From NCBI GenBank assembly GCA_023421115.1, contig JAEZUI010000183.1, positions 14,805 to 78,804 on the forward strand: a stretch of DNA of 64,000 bases. The letters run 5' to 3'. Shown here piece after piece: positions 53,570 to 62,045 of the stretch. Source of the DNA: Bacillota bacterium. GTDB taxonomy: Bacteria; Bacillota; Clostridia; Acetivibrionales; Acetivibrionaceae. Each line of letters starts with the position of its first letter. The first letter of the stretch is position 1. A program made the position numbers and the translations under genes. Under the pieces are notes generated by a model. The model was not told the origin of the DNA, did not search any database, and saw only the letters and a program-made list of their open reading frames with translations.

Positions 53570-55005
53570 TCAATATTTTTTTCTGTTGAAAATTCGCCTG
53601 CAAAGGTTATTCTGTCTTGCAGATAGAGATTTCCTTTAAGTGAATTCTCAGAAATATTTGCGTACAAATTTAACATCTCAAAGCCCTCCGGTTTATCAAT
53701 CCATTCATAACCGGTAAAAACCAGACAATTATTTGATGTATCATAACTAATAGTCATTTTATAACTTCCGGTAATAGAACCGTAGCCAATATCTGAGGTT
53801 TCAAAATAAAAGTTGGCCCAATAATTACCAGAAACATTTTTTTGTATATCCAAAGTCATTTTGTTAGTACGTTGATTTGTTATATATGTACCGTTCCATA
53901 CTCCGGTTAAGTCGTTGGGAATAAGTGCTTGGGCCAATACTTTGTTAATCATTATATCATTGAATTTATGGGGTTCTTCATAAAAAGGGAAATGTGCAGA
54001 GTTTTCAAACCAAACCAACTCCTTGCTAGGTGCCGACAAGACATTAAAATAATCTTCAACAAGCTTAGTGGGAGTCTCATAGTCATATGTTCCGCAAAAG
54101 AAGTAAACCGGTACATCTAAACTCTTGATTTTATTTTTATAATTAAGGTTACGCACTTCCTTATCTTCAAATATGTGATCAGAAAATATCCACCCGCTTT
54201 CAACTTTATGCTTTGCATCTTTGTATATTGGAGACCGCAAAATCCATTCTTCCAAATCTTCGGTTGAGTTTCTTCCATGAAGTGAGCCACCGAAATACTC
54301 AAGCCACTCAATTGTAGTTTCATATCCCGAATCGTTTTTATAATTACCATTTTCATCGGGTCTTCCGATTTTTGTGAGCTCTTTGATAGCTTTGTCGTTA
54401 TTTGCATCCTTCGCCGATTTAAGCGCAAAATCATAAGAATGCTGTTCATTTTCAGCGAAACTGATAACTTGTCCTATTCCGACAAAAGCATAGTAGTCTT
54501 CCGGATATTTGTTAATGGCTTCCATACCTAGTATAGTTCCAAAAGAATGACCTACCAAAAAAATCTTTTCCTGTTTGAAACGTTGCTTAAGGTATGAGGT
54601 CAGTTCATGGGTATCCGAAGTAAACTGTTTAAGTGTCATAGTGCTTTTAGGTATTTTTGATGAGTAGGATAAACCTGCACCTCTTTGGTCCCAATTGACA
54701 ACAGTGTAGTATTTTTCTAGTTCACTATTGTATTCATGCAGAATAGGCAGCATTGAATATCCCGGTCCACCGTGTAAAAAAAGGAGTACAGGTTTTGATA
54801 CATCGCTTCCGTTAATATATATCCATTGGTCAATTCCACCGATTTTTACTTTTTCTAATGAGCTTATTGCTCCAATAGATTTGTCAGGGGGTATCGGTCT
54901 CGTACTTCGTTCCTTTGAGTGATCTTTTTTTAGAAATAAAGTTGCAGTTATAGCGATTGTAGAAAGCACACACAAGGATATCATAATTGTCTTAAAGTAT
55001 TTCAT
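53566..55005 (-). CDS. Secreted/anchored alpha/beta hydrolase (prolyl aminopeptidase-like) with C-terminal beta domain
   Basis: 479 residues. An N-terminal membrane anchor (about 6-25, TIMISLCVLSTIAITATLFL) has no clear cleavage site. The alpha/beta hydrolase domain (about 50-360) has LFLHGGPGYSM, DQRGAGLSY, nucleophile GHSFGT, acid in GTYDYETP and His in SAHFP, as in family S33 prolyl aminopeptidases. A further 110 residues (about 368-479, DLTGVWNGTYITNQ onward) form a beta-rich lipocalin-like domain of unknown role. It is monocistronic; its final codons and stop fall at a repeat end. Confidence 0.82.
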   Translation of the reverse strand: MKYFKTIMISLCVLSTIAITATLFLKKDHSKERSTRPIPPDKSIGAISSLEKVKIGGIDQWIYINGSDVSKPVLLFLHGGPGYSMLPILHEYNSELEKYYTVVNWDQRGAGLSYSSKIPKSTMTLKQFTSDTHELTSYLKQRFKQEKIFLVGHSFGTILGMEAINKYPEDYYAFVGIGQVISFAENEQHSYDFALKSAKDANNDKAIKELTKIGRPDENGNYKNDSGYETTIEWLEYFGGSLHGRNSTEDLEEWILRSPIYKDAKHKVESGWIFSDHIFEDKEVRNLNYKNKIKSLDVPVYFFCGTYDYETPTKLVEDYFNVLSAPSKELVWFENSAHFPFYEEPHKFNDIMINKVLAQALIPNDLTGVWNGTYITNQRTNKMTLDIQKNVSGNYWANFYFETSDIGYGSITGSYKMTISYDTSNNCLVFTGYEWIDKPEGFEMLNLYANISENSLKGNLYLQDRITFAGEFSTEKNID

Positions 55006-55089
55006 TTGTTCTAATCCTTTCTATTTCTATTGTATAATTATAGCATTTAACAGGGTGTGATGCAAAGTTTAATACAAATTACCAGATAA

Positions 55090-55135
55090 GCATTTTTTTA
55101 AAGAGCATTTGCAATTGTTTTTCGAAATTACCTAA
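55090..55135. repeat. Degenerate single end of the dispersed repeat (about 46 bp)
   Basis: GCATTTTTTTAAAGAGCATT then TGCAATTGTTTTTCGAAATT and ACCTAA resembles the inner and right-end parts of the 102 bp copies, with several changes. Confidence 0.5.
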
Positions 55136-55271
55136 ATAACCTTTAGCCTAAGTTAAAATATGAAAAGTATCTTCCTGATTTTATTCTGTGAAAATACCGA
55201 TAATGAATAATCTGTGTTAATATATAAAGATAACGTACACTAAAGTTAAATTTATATAGCATTTAAATGTT

Positions 55272-55334
55272 ATCTACTATAGATGAAAAACTTACTTTAA
55301 AATTTAGTTTTAGAGTTTTTCATCTATAGTAGAT
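55272..55334. repeat. 20-base perfect inverted repeat upstream of the HAD gene
   Basis: ATCTACTATAGATGAAAAAC (55272-55291) and its exact complement (55315-55334) with a 23-base spacer. No T run follows, so it is not a typical terminator. It sits about 47 bases before the HAD gene start, in a 376-base gap (55006-55381) with no gene. Confidence 0.8.
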
Positions 55335-55381
55335 GCTAATTATTATCACCTTGAAAAGGGAAGCATGAGGAGGAACTAATA

Positions 55382-56218
55382 TTGAAAAGGGAAGTTTTAT
55401 ATATTTCTGACCTTGATGGAACGCTACTTACAAGTAATAGGGAATTGAGCAATTATTCAAAAGATACATTAAATAGATTGATTGATAGTGGTGTACATTT
55501 TTCAGTTGCTACTGCAAGGTCTTCAGCTACAGCTTTGAAGATTTTAGAAGACCTTAATATTAAGGTGCCTGTAATTTTGATGAACGGAGTTGTAATATAT
55601 GATATTACTCATGGAAGGTACTTAAAATTGGAAACAATTCCAACAGAAACGGCTAAGGCTATAATAAATATATTCAAAAATCATGATATTAGCGGTTTTA
55701 TGTATACAATTTCTAATAAAGAACAGATAACTTATTATGAAAATTTGTTTACACAGCCCTTAAAGAATTTTCATGATGAACGTGTGACAAAGTACGGGAA
55801 AGTTTTTGAAAGAGTTGAAAGCTTTATAGATAAGGCTATTGATAGCAATATTATATATTTTTCGTTTATGGACTTCTATGAACGGTTATACTTAATGTAT
55901 AGTGAACTAAAGAAATATCGGGAAATAGAAACAGTAATGTATAAGGATGTGTACAATGAAAATATATGGTTTTTAGAAATACACAGTAAAAATGCGTCAA
56001 AATATAATGCGGTTAAATATCTTCGTGATAAATTAAATTATAAGAAGATAATTGGTTTTGGAGATAATTTAAATGATTTGCCACTTCTTAAAGCATGTGA
56101 TGAGTTTTATGCAGTATCGAACGCAGTTGAAGAACTTAAGATTAAGGCAGACGGAATAATTGAGGATAATAATTCCGATGGCGTTGTAAAGTTTATATAT
56201 AAAAGAGTACAGGTGTAA
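55382..56218 (+). CDS. HAD-superfamily phosphatase, Cof-like
   Basis: 278 residues. Motif I is ISDLDGTLLTSNRELS with the two catalytic aspartates, motif II is the Thr/Ser in VATARSSATA, and motif IV is IIGFGDNLNDLPLLKACDEF. A C2-type cap domain lies between (about 85-190). It is likely a sugar-phosphate or flavin-type phosphatase; the substrate is unknown. Start is TTG after AGGAGGAAC. Confidence 0.88.
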   Translation: MKREVLYISDLDGTLLTSNRELSNYSKDTLNRLIDSGVHFSVATARSSATALKILEDLNIKVPVILMNGVVIYDITHGRYLKLETIPTETAKAIINIFKNHDISGFMYTISNKEQITYYENLFTQPLKNFHDERVTKYGKVFERVESFIDKAIDSNIIYFSFMDFYERLYLMYSELKKYREIETVMYKDVYNENIWFLEIHSKNASKYNAVKYLRDKLNYKKIIGFGDNLNDLPLLKACDEFYAVSNAVEELKIKADGIIEDNNSDGVVKFIYKRVQV

Positions 56219-56294
56219 AATTGGTTTGTTTCATTTTTTGGGTAATTGTGCACTTTTGGCATATATGATAATATTATATTCTGAGGTGATATAA

Positions 56295-56885
56295 TTGCTA
56301 ATTATAGGTTTGAACGGAAGTCCAAATAAGAATGGAAATACAAAATTTTTACTGAACACAGTCCTTGATAAACTCAAAGAAATGGGAGCTGAGACTTCGA
56401 TACTTGAAATACCCGAGCTTTTAAAATCGGCAAAACACAGCTTTTGTACTGTGTGCAGCAATCCATGTTCCGGTGTATGTTATAAAGATACAGCTCTTGA
56501 AGAAGCTTATGAATTAATGAGAAAAGCTGATGGATTGGTGTTTGGAAGTCCCTCCTATTTTGGAACAGTGACGGGACAAATGAAGGCTTTCTTTGATAAG
56601 ACGAGAAAGCTTAGGGGTGAAAAAGCTTTTTACAACAAGGTTGCAGCTGGTGTTACTGTTGGAGCATCAAAATATGGAGGTCAAGAGACAACAATGAAGG
56701 CTCTTCACGATATTATGATGGTTCAAGGAATGATGATTATTGGCGATGGGTATGTTGAAGATGACTGTGGACATCATGGTGTGTGTGCCCAAAAACCGGC
56801 TGAAAGTGACGAGGTTGCACAAAAGCGAGCGTTGATAATGTCAAAACGTATTTTTGAGGTATGTGAGATGGTTTCTAAAAAATAA
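56295..56885 (+). CDS. Iron-sulfur flavoprotein / NADPH-dependent FMN reductase family
   Basis: 196 residues of flavodoxin-like fold: IIGLNGSPNKNGNTKFLL binds the FMN phosphate, and GSPSYFGTVTGQMKAFFDKT lies by the flavin. A cysteine cluster, CTVCSNPCSGVC (about 51-62), is positioned like the compact 4Fe-4S motif of archaeal/Clostridial iron-sulfur flavoproteins. Start is TTG after GAGGTGAT. The last residues (VSKK) and the TAA stop are written by the left end of a dispersed repeat, so the natural C-terminus may have been replaced. Confidence 0.85.
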   Translation: MLIIGLNGSPNKNGNTKFLLNTVLDKLKEMGAETSILEIPELLKSAKHSFCTVCSNPCSGVCYKDTALEEAYELMRKADGLVFGSPSYFGTVTGQMKAFFDKTRKLRGEKAFYNKVAAGVTVGASKYGGQETTMKALHDIMMVQGMMIIGDGYVEDDCGHHGVCAQKPAESDEVAQKRALIMSKRIFEVCEMVSKK

Positions 56886-57000
56886 CCGGCCACTAGTCAT
56901 TTCAATAAAATTGATTTGCGTTTTTTGCATAGTAAAGTAATGTTCTTGCGTTTTAAAAAAATCCACAAAGGGCGATTGATCGGTTATTGTTGGAATCATA
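56867..57000. repeat. Dispersed repeat element (about 134 bp) overlapping a gene end
   Basis: The left part (GGTTTCTAAAAAATAACCGG, then TCATTTCAATAAAATTGATT) and the right part (GGGCGATTGATCGGTTATTG, then TTGGAATCATA) are the same end type in inverse orientation, so this copy is a long imperfect palindrome. The core shares TTGCGTTTTTTGCATAGTAA and TAATGTTC with the full copy at 57791. Confidence 0.75.
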
Positions 57001-57040
57001 TAAAATAAAAATACTAATTGAAGTATAGGGAATATATAAT

Positions 57041-57793
57041 ATGACGGATGAAAAAACATTGAACGAATTTTCAAGAGCAGAATTAGTTTTAGGTAAAGAA
57101 TCCATAGAAAAATTAAAAAAAAGTAAAGTAGCAGTTTTTGGAGTAGGCGGAGTGGGATCTTACGCTGTGGAAGCGCTAGTTAGATGCGGTGTAGGTAAGC
57201 TGGTGTTGGTAGATAGTGACTGTGTTTGTATTACCAATATAAACAGGCAGATTCATGCTACAATGAAAACCGTTGGTAAGCCTAAAGTTGAAGTAATGAG
57301 AGACAGGGTATTAGACATAAATCCTAAGGCTGAAGTTATAACCTATCAAAAGTTTTATCTTCCAGATACTGCAAAGGAGCTATTTGTTGACGATTACAAT
57401 TATGTAATTGATGCAATTGATACAGTTACCGGTAAAATTGATCTGGTAGTTAGGGCTAAAGCAATGAACATACCGATAATAAGTAGTATGGGTGCAGGTA
57501 ACAAAATTGATCCTACTAGGTTTGAAGTGGCAGATATTTATTCTACATCCATATGTCCTCTCGCAAAAGTAATGAGAAAAGAGCTTAGGAAAAGAAATAT
57601 TGATTCACTTAAAGTTGTATACTCAACTGAAGAACCAATAAAACCCAATAGGGCGAATATGCCTGAATTGCCTTGTAATGATGGTGCTAATAGTAATACT
57701 AAGCGACAGTTACCAGGAAGCGTTTCCTTTGTGCCGTCTGTTGCTGGTCTTATTATAGCTGGAGAAGTTATAAAGGATTTGATAAACAAATAA
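57041..57793 (+). CDS. tcdA: tRNA threonylcarbamoyladenosine dehydratase (TcdA/YgdL)
   Basis: 250 residues of the ThiF/E1-like family: the ATP-binding loop GVGGVGSYAVEALVRCGVG, VDSDCVCITNINRQIHA and AIDTVTGKIDLV match TcdA, which cyclises t6A37 of tRNA to ct6A. Conserved Cys in STSICPLAKVMRKELRKR. A ThiS-like partner is absent, in line with this role. The TAA stop is the first part of the next repeat copy. There is a repeat copy on each side. Confidence 0.9.
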   Translation: MTDEKTLNEFSRAELVLGKESIEKLKKSKVAVFGVGGVGSYAVEALVRCGVGKLVLVDSDCVCITNINRQIHATMKTVGKPKVEVMRDRVLDINPKAEVITYQKFYLPDTAKELFVDDYNYVIDAIDTVTGKIDLVVRAKAMNIPIISSMGAGNKIDPTRFEVADIYSTSICPLAKVMRKELRKRNIDSLKVVYSTEEPIKPNRANMPELPCNDGANSNTKRQLPGSVSFVPSVAGLIIAGEVIKDLINK

Positions 57794-57955
57794 GGTGATT
57801 CAAAAAAATAACTGGTCAATCGCCATTTCAAAAAATCTGATTTGCATTTTTTGCACTGCAAAATAATGTTCCTCTGTTCGAAAGCTTTTAAGCTTTCATA
57901 ATGGGCTTTGTGACTTAAATAAATATTGTATAGGTTATTTTTTGAAATGGCCTAA
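57791..57955. repeat. Dispersed repeat element, reference full-length copy (165 bp)
   Basis: Starts TAAGGTGATTCAAAAAAATA and ends TTATTTTTTGAAATGGCCTA plus A. The ends are imperfect inverted repeats (AGGTGATTC-AAAAAAATAAC-TGGTCAAT against AGGCCATTTC-AAAAAATAAC-CTATACAAT). The core carries ATTTTTTGCACTGCAAAATA and GAAAGCTTTTAAGCTTTC. It fills the gap between tcdA and the next gene exactly: the left end holds the tcdA stop, and the right end runs into AAAGGAG. Confidence 0.9.
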
Positions 57956-57966
57956 AGGAGAATCAA

Positions 57967-58635
57967 ATGTCAAAAGAAAGAATAAATATATTTACAGGAC
58001 ACTTTGGAAGCGGAAAAACAGAAGTAGCTGTGAACTTTGCATTGAATTCTGCAAGTAAGACCAAAAATGTGGCAATTGTTGATTTAGATATAGTAAATCC
58101 TTATTTTCGTACAGCCGATGCTAAAAGTGAACTTGAGAATAAAGGCATTTGGGTAGTTACACCAATGTATGCCAATACAAATGTCGATGTTCCCGCACTT
58201 CCCCCTGAAATGAACACTTTATTTGAAAAAAAGGATTATAACGTGATTCTTGATATAGGAGGAGATGATCTCGGGGCTAAAGTTCTTGCAAGATATAAGG
58301 ACGAGCTTAAAAGCCAGGGATATTGTATGTATTTTGTTGTCAATACCAAGAGGCCTATGACTGATACGGATGACAAATTAGAGCATATGATTTATGAAAT
58401 CGAAAGCTCTTCGGGACTTAAGGTTACAAAACTTGTTAACAATACTAATCTTTTGGAGCAAACTAATGTGGAAGTTGTAGTTGATGGACACAAGATTATT
58501 AAGAGAATATCTGACAAACTTGATATTCCTATTGGATTTGTAAGTGGCTTTGTTGATTTGATTGGTGGAGTTGAGAAAGAAATTGATGTTGAATTTTTTT
58601 CGTTGAAAAAGTTGATTAAATTGCCTTGGAACTAA
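57967..58635 (+). CDS. P-loop nucleotide-binding protein (CobQ/MinD-like)
   Basis: 222 residues. The N-terminal Walker A is FTGHFGSGKTEVAVNFA, with VAIVDLDIVNPYFRTAD as the MinD/ParA-type switch and ILDIGGDDLGAKVLARY as Walker B region. The late NTKRPMTDT and LVNNTNL segments take the place of the guanine/adenine contact. Such a gene often precedes 2-oxoacid:ferredoxin oxidoreductase operons in Clostridia; its function is not known, perhaps cofactor assembly. The ribosome binding site AAAGGAG touches the end of a repeat. Confidence 0.75.
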   Translation: MSKERINIFTGHFGSGKTEVAVNFALNSASKTKNVAIVDLDIVNPYFRTADAKSELENKGIWVVTPMYANTNVDVPALPPEMNTLFEKKDYNVILDIGGDDLGAKVLARYKDELKSQGYCMYFVVNTKRPMTDTDDKLEHMIYEIESSSGLKVTKLVNNTNLLEQTNVEVVVDGHKIIKRISDKLDIPIGFVSGFVDLIGGVEKEIDVEFFSLKKLIKLPWN

Positions 58636-58649
58636 TGGAGGGAATGGTT

Positions 58650-59375
58650 ATGAAAAGTGTTAAGCTACAAGAATTTCTTAGCGAAGGAACGGTAATAAAG
58701 ACAAAGCACTGCCACAGTTCTTCATGGGTTACAAACGTTGTCTATGCAATAAATGAGGATTATATAGAAATTGATATAGGTCTTGAAGAGGACTATATTC
58801 AAAATATAATTATGATTGGAGATACTATTAAGTGTAAGTATACTTCTGAGGATTATGAGTTTAATTTAGTAGGTTGGATAACAAGAATAAATGCTGGCTT
58901 TCCACAGAGAATTACTATAAAAGTACACGATGTAGGAAAGTTTGAAAATAAACGGGATAGTTTTAGATTTGATGTGTATCTTTGTGCTATAATAAAAAGA
59001 AACCGTAGTGAAGAAAAAGGGATTTTTGCTGTGATGACTAATATTAGTCATACTGGTGCGGCTTTTGTTGTGAAAGAGGAGTTAGACAAGCAATTTGGTA
59101 TATCCGATAAGAAGGAGAATGAAGCTGTCTGTTATTTTGAGATTTATGCATCGCCGGAGCGTCAAATAAACTTTCAAGGTACAATAAGGAGAAAGTCTGA
59201 GAATGAAAGAGGGAAAGAATACGGTGTAAAAATAACCGATATTGATATAAAAAGTGAAAAAGTATTGTCAGAGCTTTTAGAAGAACTTGAAAAAAAGGAT
59301 AAAGAGTTCTATAATAAACGAAGTAGCTTCTGGTCGCAACATAGTAAGTATAATAAAGACAGGGAAAATAAGTAA
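58650..59375 (+). CDS. PilZ-domain c-di-GMP receptor (YcgR-like)
   Basis: 241 residues. The N-terminal YcgR-like beta domain covers about 1-95; the PilZ domain (about 98-215) has the RxxxR motif in KRDSFRF and the NxSxxG motif in MTNISHTGAAF, the two c-di-GMP contacts. The ATG at 58650 is seven bases after GGAGGG; the ATG at 58644 is too close. It lies 14 bases after the ATPase gene and 43 before the ferredoxin gene, all co-directional. Confidence 0.88.
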   Translation: MKSVKLQEFLSEGTVIKTKHCHSSSWVTNVVYAINEDYIEIDIGLEEDYIQNIIMIGDTIKCKYTSEDYEFNLVGWITRINAGFPQRITIKVHDVGKFENKRDSFRFDVYLCAIIKRNRSEEKGIFAVMTNISHTGAAFVVKEELDKQFGISDKKENEAVCYFEIYASPERQINFQGTIRRKSENERGKEYGVKITDIDIKSEKVLSELLEELEKKDKEFYNKRSSFWSQHSKYNKDRENK

Positions 59376-59418
59376 AAAATGGTTACTATATTAAACCACT
59401 AAGTAATGGGGGATTTAA

Positions 59419-59625
59419 ATGGCTAAAGTAATATTTAATGAAGACCGCTGTAAAGGATGTAAGTTATGTACAACGGTATGTCCAAAAAATATTGTTATAA
59501 TGTTGGAAGATAAGATAAACCAGAAAGGATTTCATCCTGCCGGTGTGTCTGATATGGACAAATGTATTGGGTGCGCTTTTTGTGCAACAATTTGTCCTGA
59601 TTGCGTAATTGAGGTTGAAAAATAG
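59419..59625 (+). CDS. 2-oxoacid:ferredoxin oxidoreductase, delta (ferredoxin) subunit
   Basis: 68 residues with two CxxCxxCxxxCP-type 4Fe-4S motifs (CKGCKLCTTVCPKN and CIGCAFCATICPDC). As the first gene of a four-gene 2-oxoacid oxidoreductase set, it is the electron-transfer subunit (KorD/VorD type). GGGGGA precedes the ATG. Confidence 0.92.
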   Translation: MAKVIFNEDRCKGCKLCTTVCPKNIVIMLEDKINQKGFHPAGVSDMDKCIGCAFCATICPDCVIEVEK

Positions 59626-59668
59626 AATTCATTTTTATGAAATGGATAAGGTAGGGGGACAAAGTTAA

Positions 59669-60727
59669 ATGGGTGAAAAATTATTGATGAAAGGCAATGA
59701 AGTAATTGCTGAAGCGGCTATTAGAGCAGGTTGTAAGCATTATTTCGGATATCCTATCACACCTCAGACTGAAATTGCACATTATCTGGCAAAGAAAATG
59801 CCTGAGGTTGGTGGTACTTTTGTACAAGCGGAAAGCGAAATAGCGGCCATAAATATGGTTTATGGTGCAGCAAGTGCCGGAGTTAGAGTAATGACATCTT
59901 CTTCGAGCCCTGGAATCAGTTTAAAACAGGAGGGTATTTCCTATGCCGCAGGAGCAGAGCTTCCGGCCGTTATTGTTAACATAGTACGATGTGGTCCTGG
60001 GCTTGGAGGTATTTTACCGGCGCAGTGTGATTATTTTCAAGCTGTAAAAGGCGGAGGGCACGGCGATTACAAAATGGTTGTTTTGGCACCTTCTAGTGTC
60101 CAGGAATTATATGAGCTAACTGTTGAGGCTTTTAACATTTCTGATAAATACAGACAACTAACCATGATTATGGGAGATGGCGTATTAGGACAGATGATGG
60201 AGGCAGTTGAGTTTAAAGATCAAGAGAATATAGTAAATGTTGATAAGCCTTGGGCTACTACTGGTACAGGCATGAAAAGAGAACACAATACGATCCAGTC
60301 TATATATATTCAGCCTGAAGTGCTTGAACAGCACAACAGGAAGCTACAAGACAAGTACAAGCTTATAGAAGAAAATGAAGTAAAAGTTGAATCTTATAAC
60401 TGTGAGGGTGCAGATATAATTGTTACCGCTTTCGGTACTACTGCAAGAATAGTTAATAATGTAATTAAAATGGCTAAGAAGGAAGGAATAAAGGTAGGTT
60501 TGATTAGACCTATTACACTTTGGCCGTTCCCGGTAAAGGAATTTGAAAAATATGCAGAAGTTCCTAAAGCGTTTCTGTCAGTAGAATTAAATGCAGGACA
60601 GATGGTCGAGGATGTGAGGCTTTCCGTCAATGGTAAGAGACCGGTTTATTTCTACGGTAGAATGGGTGGAATGATTCCTACTCAACAGGAAATCTTAGAT
60701 CAGATAAAGCAAATATTAAATAAGTAA
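59669..60727 (+). CDS. 2-oxoacid:ferredoxin oxidoreductase, alpha subunit (VorB/KorA type)
   Basis: 352 residues. The N-terminal pyrimidine-binding domain (GNEVIAEAAIRAGCKHYFGYPITPQTEI, AESEIAAINMVYGAASAG, SSSPGISLKQEGISYAAG) and the C-terminal transketolase-C-like domain (FGTTARIVNNV, LIRPITLWPFP) fit the alpha chain of 2-oxoglutarate or branched-chain 2-oxoacid:ferredoxin oxidoreductase. The exact 2-oxoacid cannot be read with confidence. It makes acyl-CoA and reduced ferredoxin, or runs in reverse. Confidence 0.92.
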   Translation: MGEKLLMKGNEVIAEAAIRAGCKHYFGYPITPQTEIAHYLAKKMPEVGGTFVQAESEIAAINMVYGAASAGVRVMTSSSSPGISLKQEGISYAAGAELPAVIVNIVRCGPGLGGILPAQCDYFQAVKGGGHGDYKMVVLAPSSVQELYELTVEAFNISDKYRQLTMIMGDGVLGQMMEAVEFKDQENIVNVDKPWATTGTGMKREHNTIQSIYIQPEVLEQHNRKLQDKYKLIEENEVKVESYNCEGADIIVTAFGTTARIVNNVIKMAKKEGIKVGLIRPITLWPFPVKEFEKYAEVPKAFLSVELNAGQMVEDVRLSVNGKRPVYFYGRMGGMIPTQQEILDQIKQILNK

Positions 60728-60741
60728 GAAGGGGAATTAAA

Positions 60742-61488
60742 ATGGCTACTGTTTTTAAGAGACCACATGCTTTGATTGATAAGTCAATGCACTACTGCCC
60801 GGGATGTACCCATGGTATTGTCCACAGGCTTATTGCAGAAGTTTTGGATGAATTGGATATAGAGGGTAAGACTGTAGGTGTGTCCCCTGTTGGATGTACC
60901 TATAACAATTATGAGTATTTCAATTGTGATATGGTTCAGGCAGCGCACGGAAGAGCACCGGCAGTTGCTACAGGTATCAAAAGAGCTAATCCGGACAACG
61001 TTGTTTTTGCATATCAGGGGGATGGTGACTTGGCAGCTATCGGTACTGCTGAAATAGTACATGCAGCTGCAAGGGGTGAAAAGATAACTACTATCTTTGT
61101 AAATAATGCGATCTATGGAATGACATCGGGGCAGATGGCTCCTACAACCCTTATAAATCAGGTTACTACAACATCACCTTTCGGAAGAAAGCCTGAAGTT
61201 CACGGTTTTCCGATAAAAGTTTGCGAGATGTTGTCTACTTTAGAAGGTGCGGTATTTGTTGAAAGAGTTTCTACCCATGATGTTAAGAACATTATGAATG
61301 CAAAAAAGGCTATTAAAAAGGCAATACAAGTACAAAGGGCTAATCTGGGTTTTGGAATAGTTGAAATATTGTCCTCCTGTCCGACAAACTGGGGAATGAA
61401 CCCGGTAGACGCTTTAGGATGGATAAAGGATAAAATGGTACCTTTTTATCCTTTGGGTAATTTTAAAGGCAAGGATTTGGAGGTGTAA
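60742..61488 (+). CDS. 2-oxoacid:ferredoxin oxidoreductase, beta (TPP) subunit
   Basis: 248 residues. Thiamine diphosphate binding is shown by YQGDGDLAAIGTAE ... NNAIYGMTSGQMAPTT, and CPGCTHGIVHRL at the N-terminus matches the conserved beta-chain cysteine pattern; SPVGCTYNNYEYF follows. It forms the catalytic site with the alpha subunit. Fourteen bases separate it from the alpha gene. Confidence 0.93.
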   Translation: MATVFKRPHALIDKSMHYCPGCTHGIVHRLIAEVLDELDIEGKTVGVSPVGCTYNNYEYFNCDMVQAAHGRAPAVATGIKRANPDNVVFAYQGDGDLAAIGTAEIVHAAARGEKITTIFVNNAIYGMTSGQMAPTTLINQVTTTSPFGRKPEVHGFPIKVCEMLSTLEGAVFVERVSTHDVKNIMNAKKAIKKAIQVQRANLGFGIVEILSSCPTNWGMNPVDALGWIKDKMVPFYPLGNFKGKDLEV

Positions 61489-61494
61489 TTTAAT

Positions 61495-62028
61495 ATGAAG
61501 CATCAAGACGTTATTATAGCTGGATTTGGTGGTCAGGGCATACTTTCAGCGGGAAGAATTCTTGCCTATGCAGGAATGTTGGAAAATAAAAATGTTTCCT
61601 GGCTTCCGTCCTATGGACCTGAAATGAGAGGCGGTACAGCGAACTGTAGTGTAATTATATCCGATGAAACTGTTGGTTCACCGATTATAAATGTTGCTAC
61701 ATCACTTATTGTTATGAATGGTCCTTCTCTTGATAAATTTGAAAAAATGGTTTCTAGTGGGGGCGTAATTATCACAGATAGTTCACTAGTTGAAAGGGTT
61801 CCTCAAAGAAAAGATGTAAATATATACAGAATACCTGCCACAAAGACTGCTCTAGATATGGGCAATGGTACTTTTGCTACTATAGTTTTATTAGGAAAGT
61901 TGATTGCAGCAACAAATATTATTTCCAAAGATTCCTTCGCAGAAGCTTTGAAAAAGACTCTTCCGGCGAAGAAGCATCATTTGATTCCCGATGAGATAAA
62001 AGCTTTGGAATATGGAATTGACTTTTAG
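61495..62028 (+). CDS. 2-oxoacid:ferredoxin oxidoreductase, gamma subunit
   Basis: 177 residues beginning MKHQDVIIAGFGGQGILSAG, with SWLPSYGPEMRGGTANCSVI, the hallmark of gamma chains that bind CoA. It completes the delta-alpha-beta-gamma set. It starts six bases after the beta gene, and a strong terminator follows. Confidence 0.93.
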   Translation: MKHQDVIIAGFGGQGILSAGRILAYAGMLENKNVSWLPSYGPEMRGGTANCSVIISDETVGSPIINVATSLIVMNGPSLDKFEKMVSSGGVIITDSSLVERVPQRKDVNIYRIPATKTALDMGNGTFATIVLLGKLIAATNIISKDSFAEALKKTLPAKKHHLIPDEIKALEYGIDF

Positions 62029-62045
62029 ATTTATTGAGGCATGTG

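Noticed and set aside
57791..57955. Possibility that the dispersed repeats form a CRISPR array
   Set aside because: Copies are kilobases apart, differ in length, have inverted ends and no regular spacers or cas genes.
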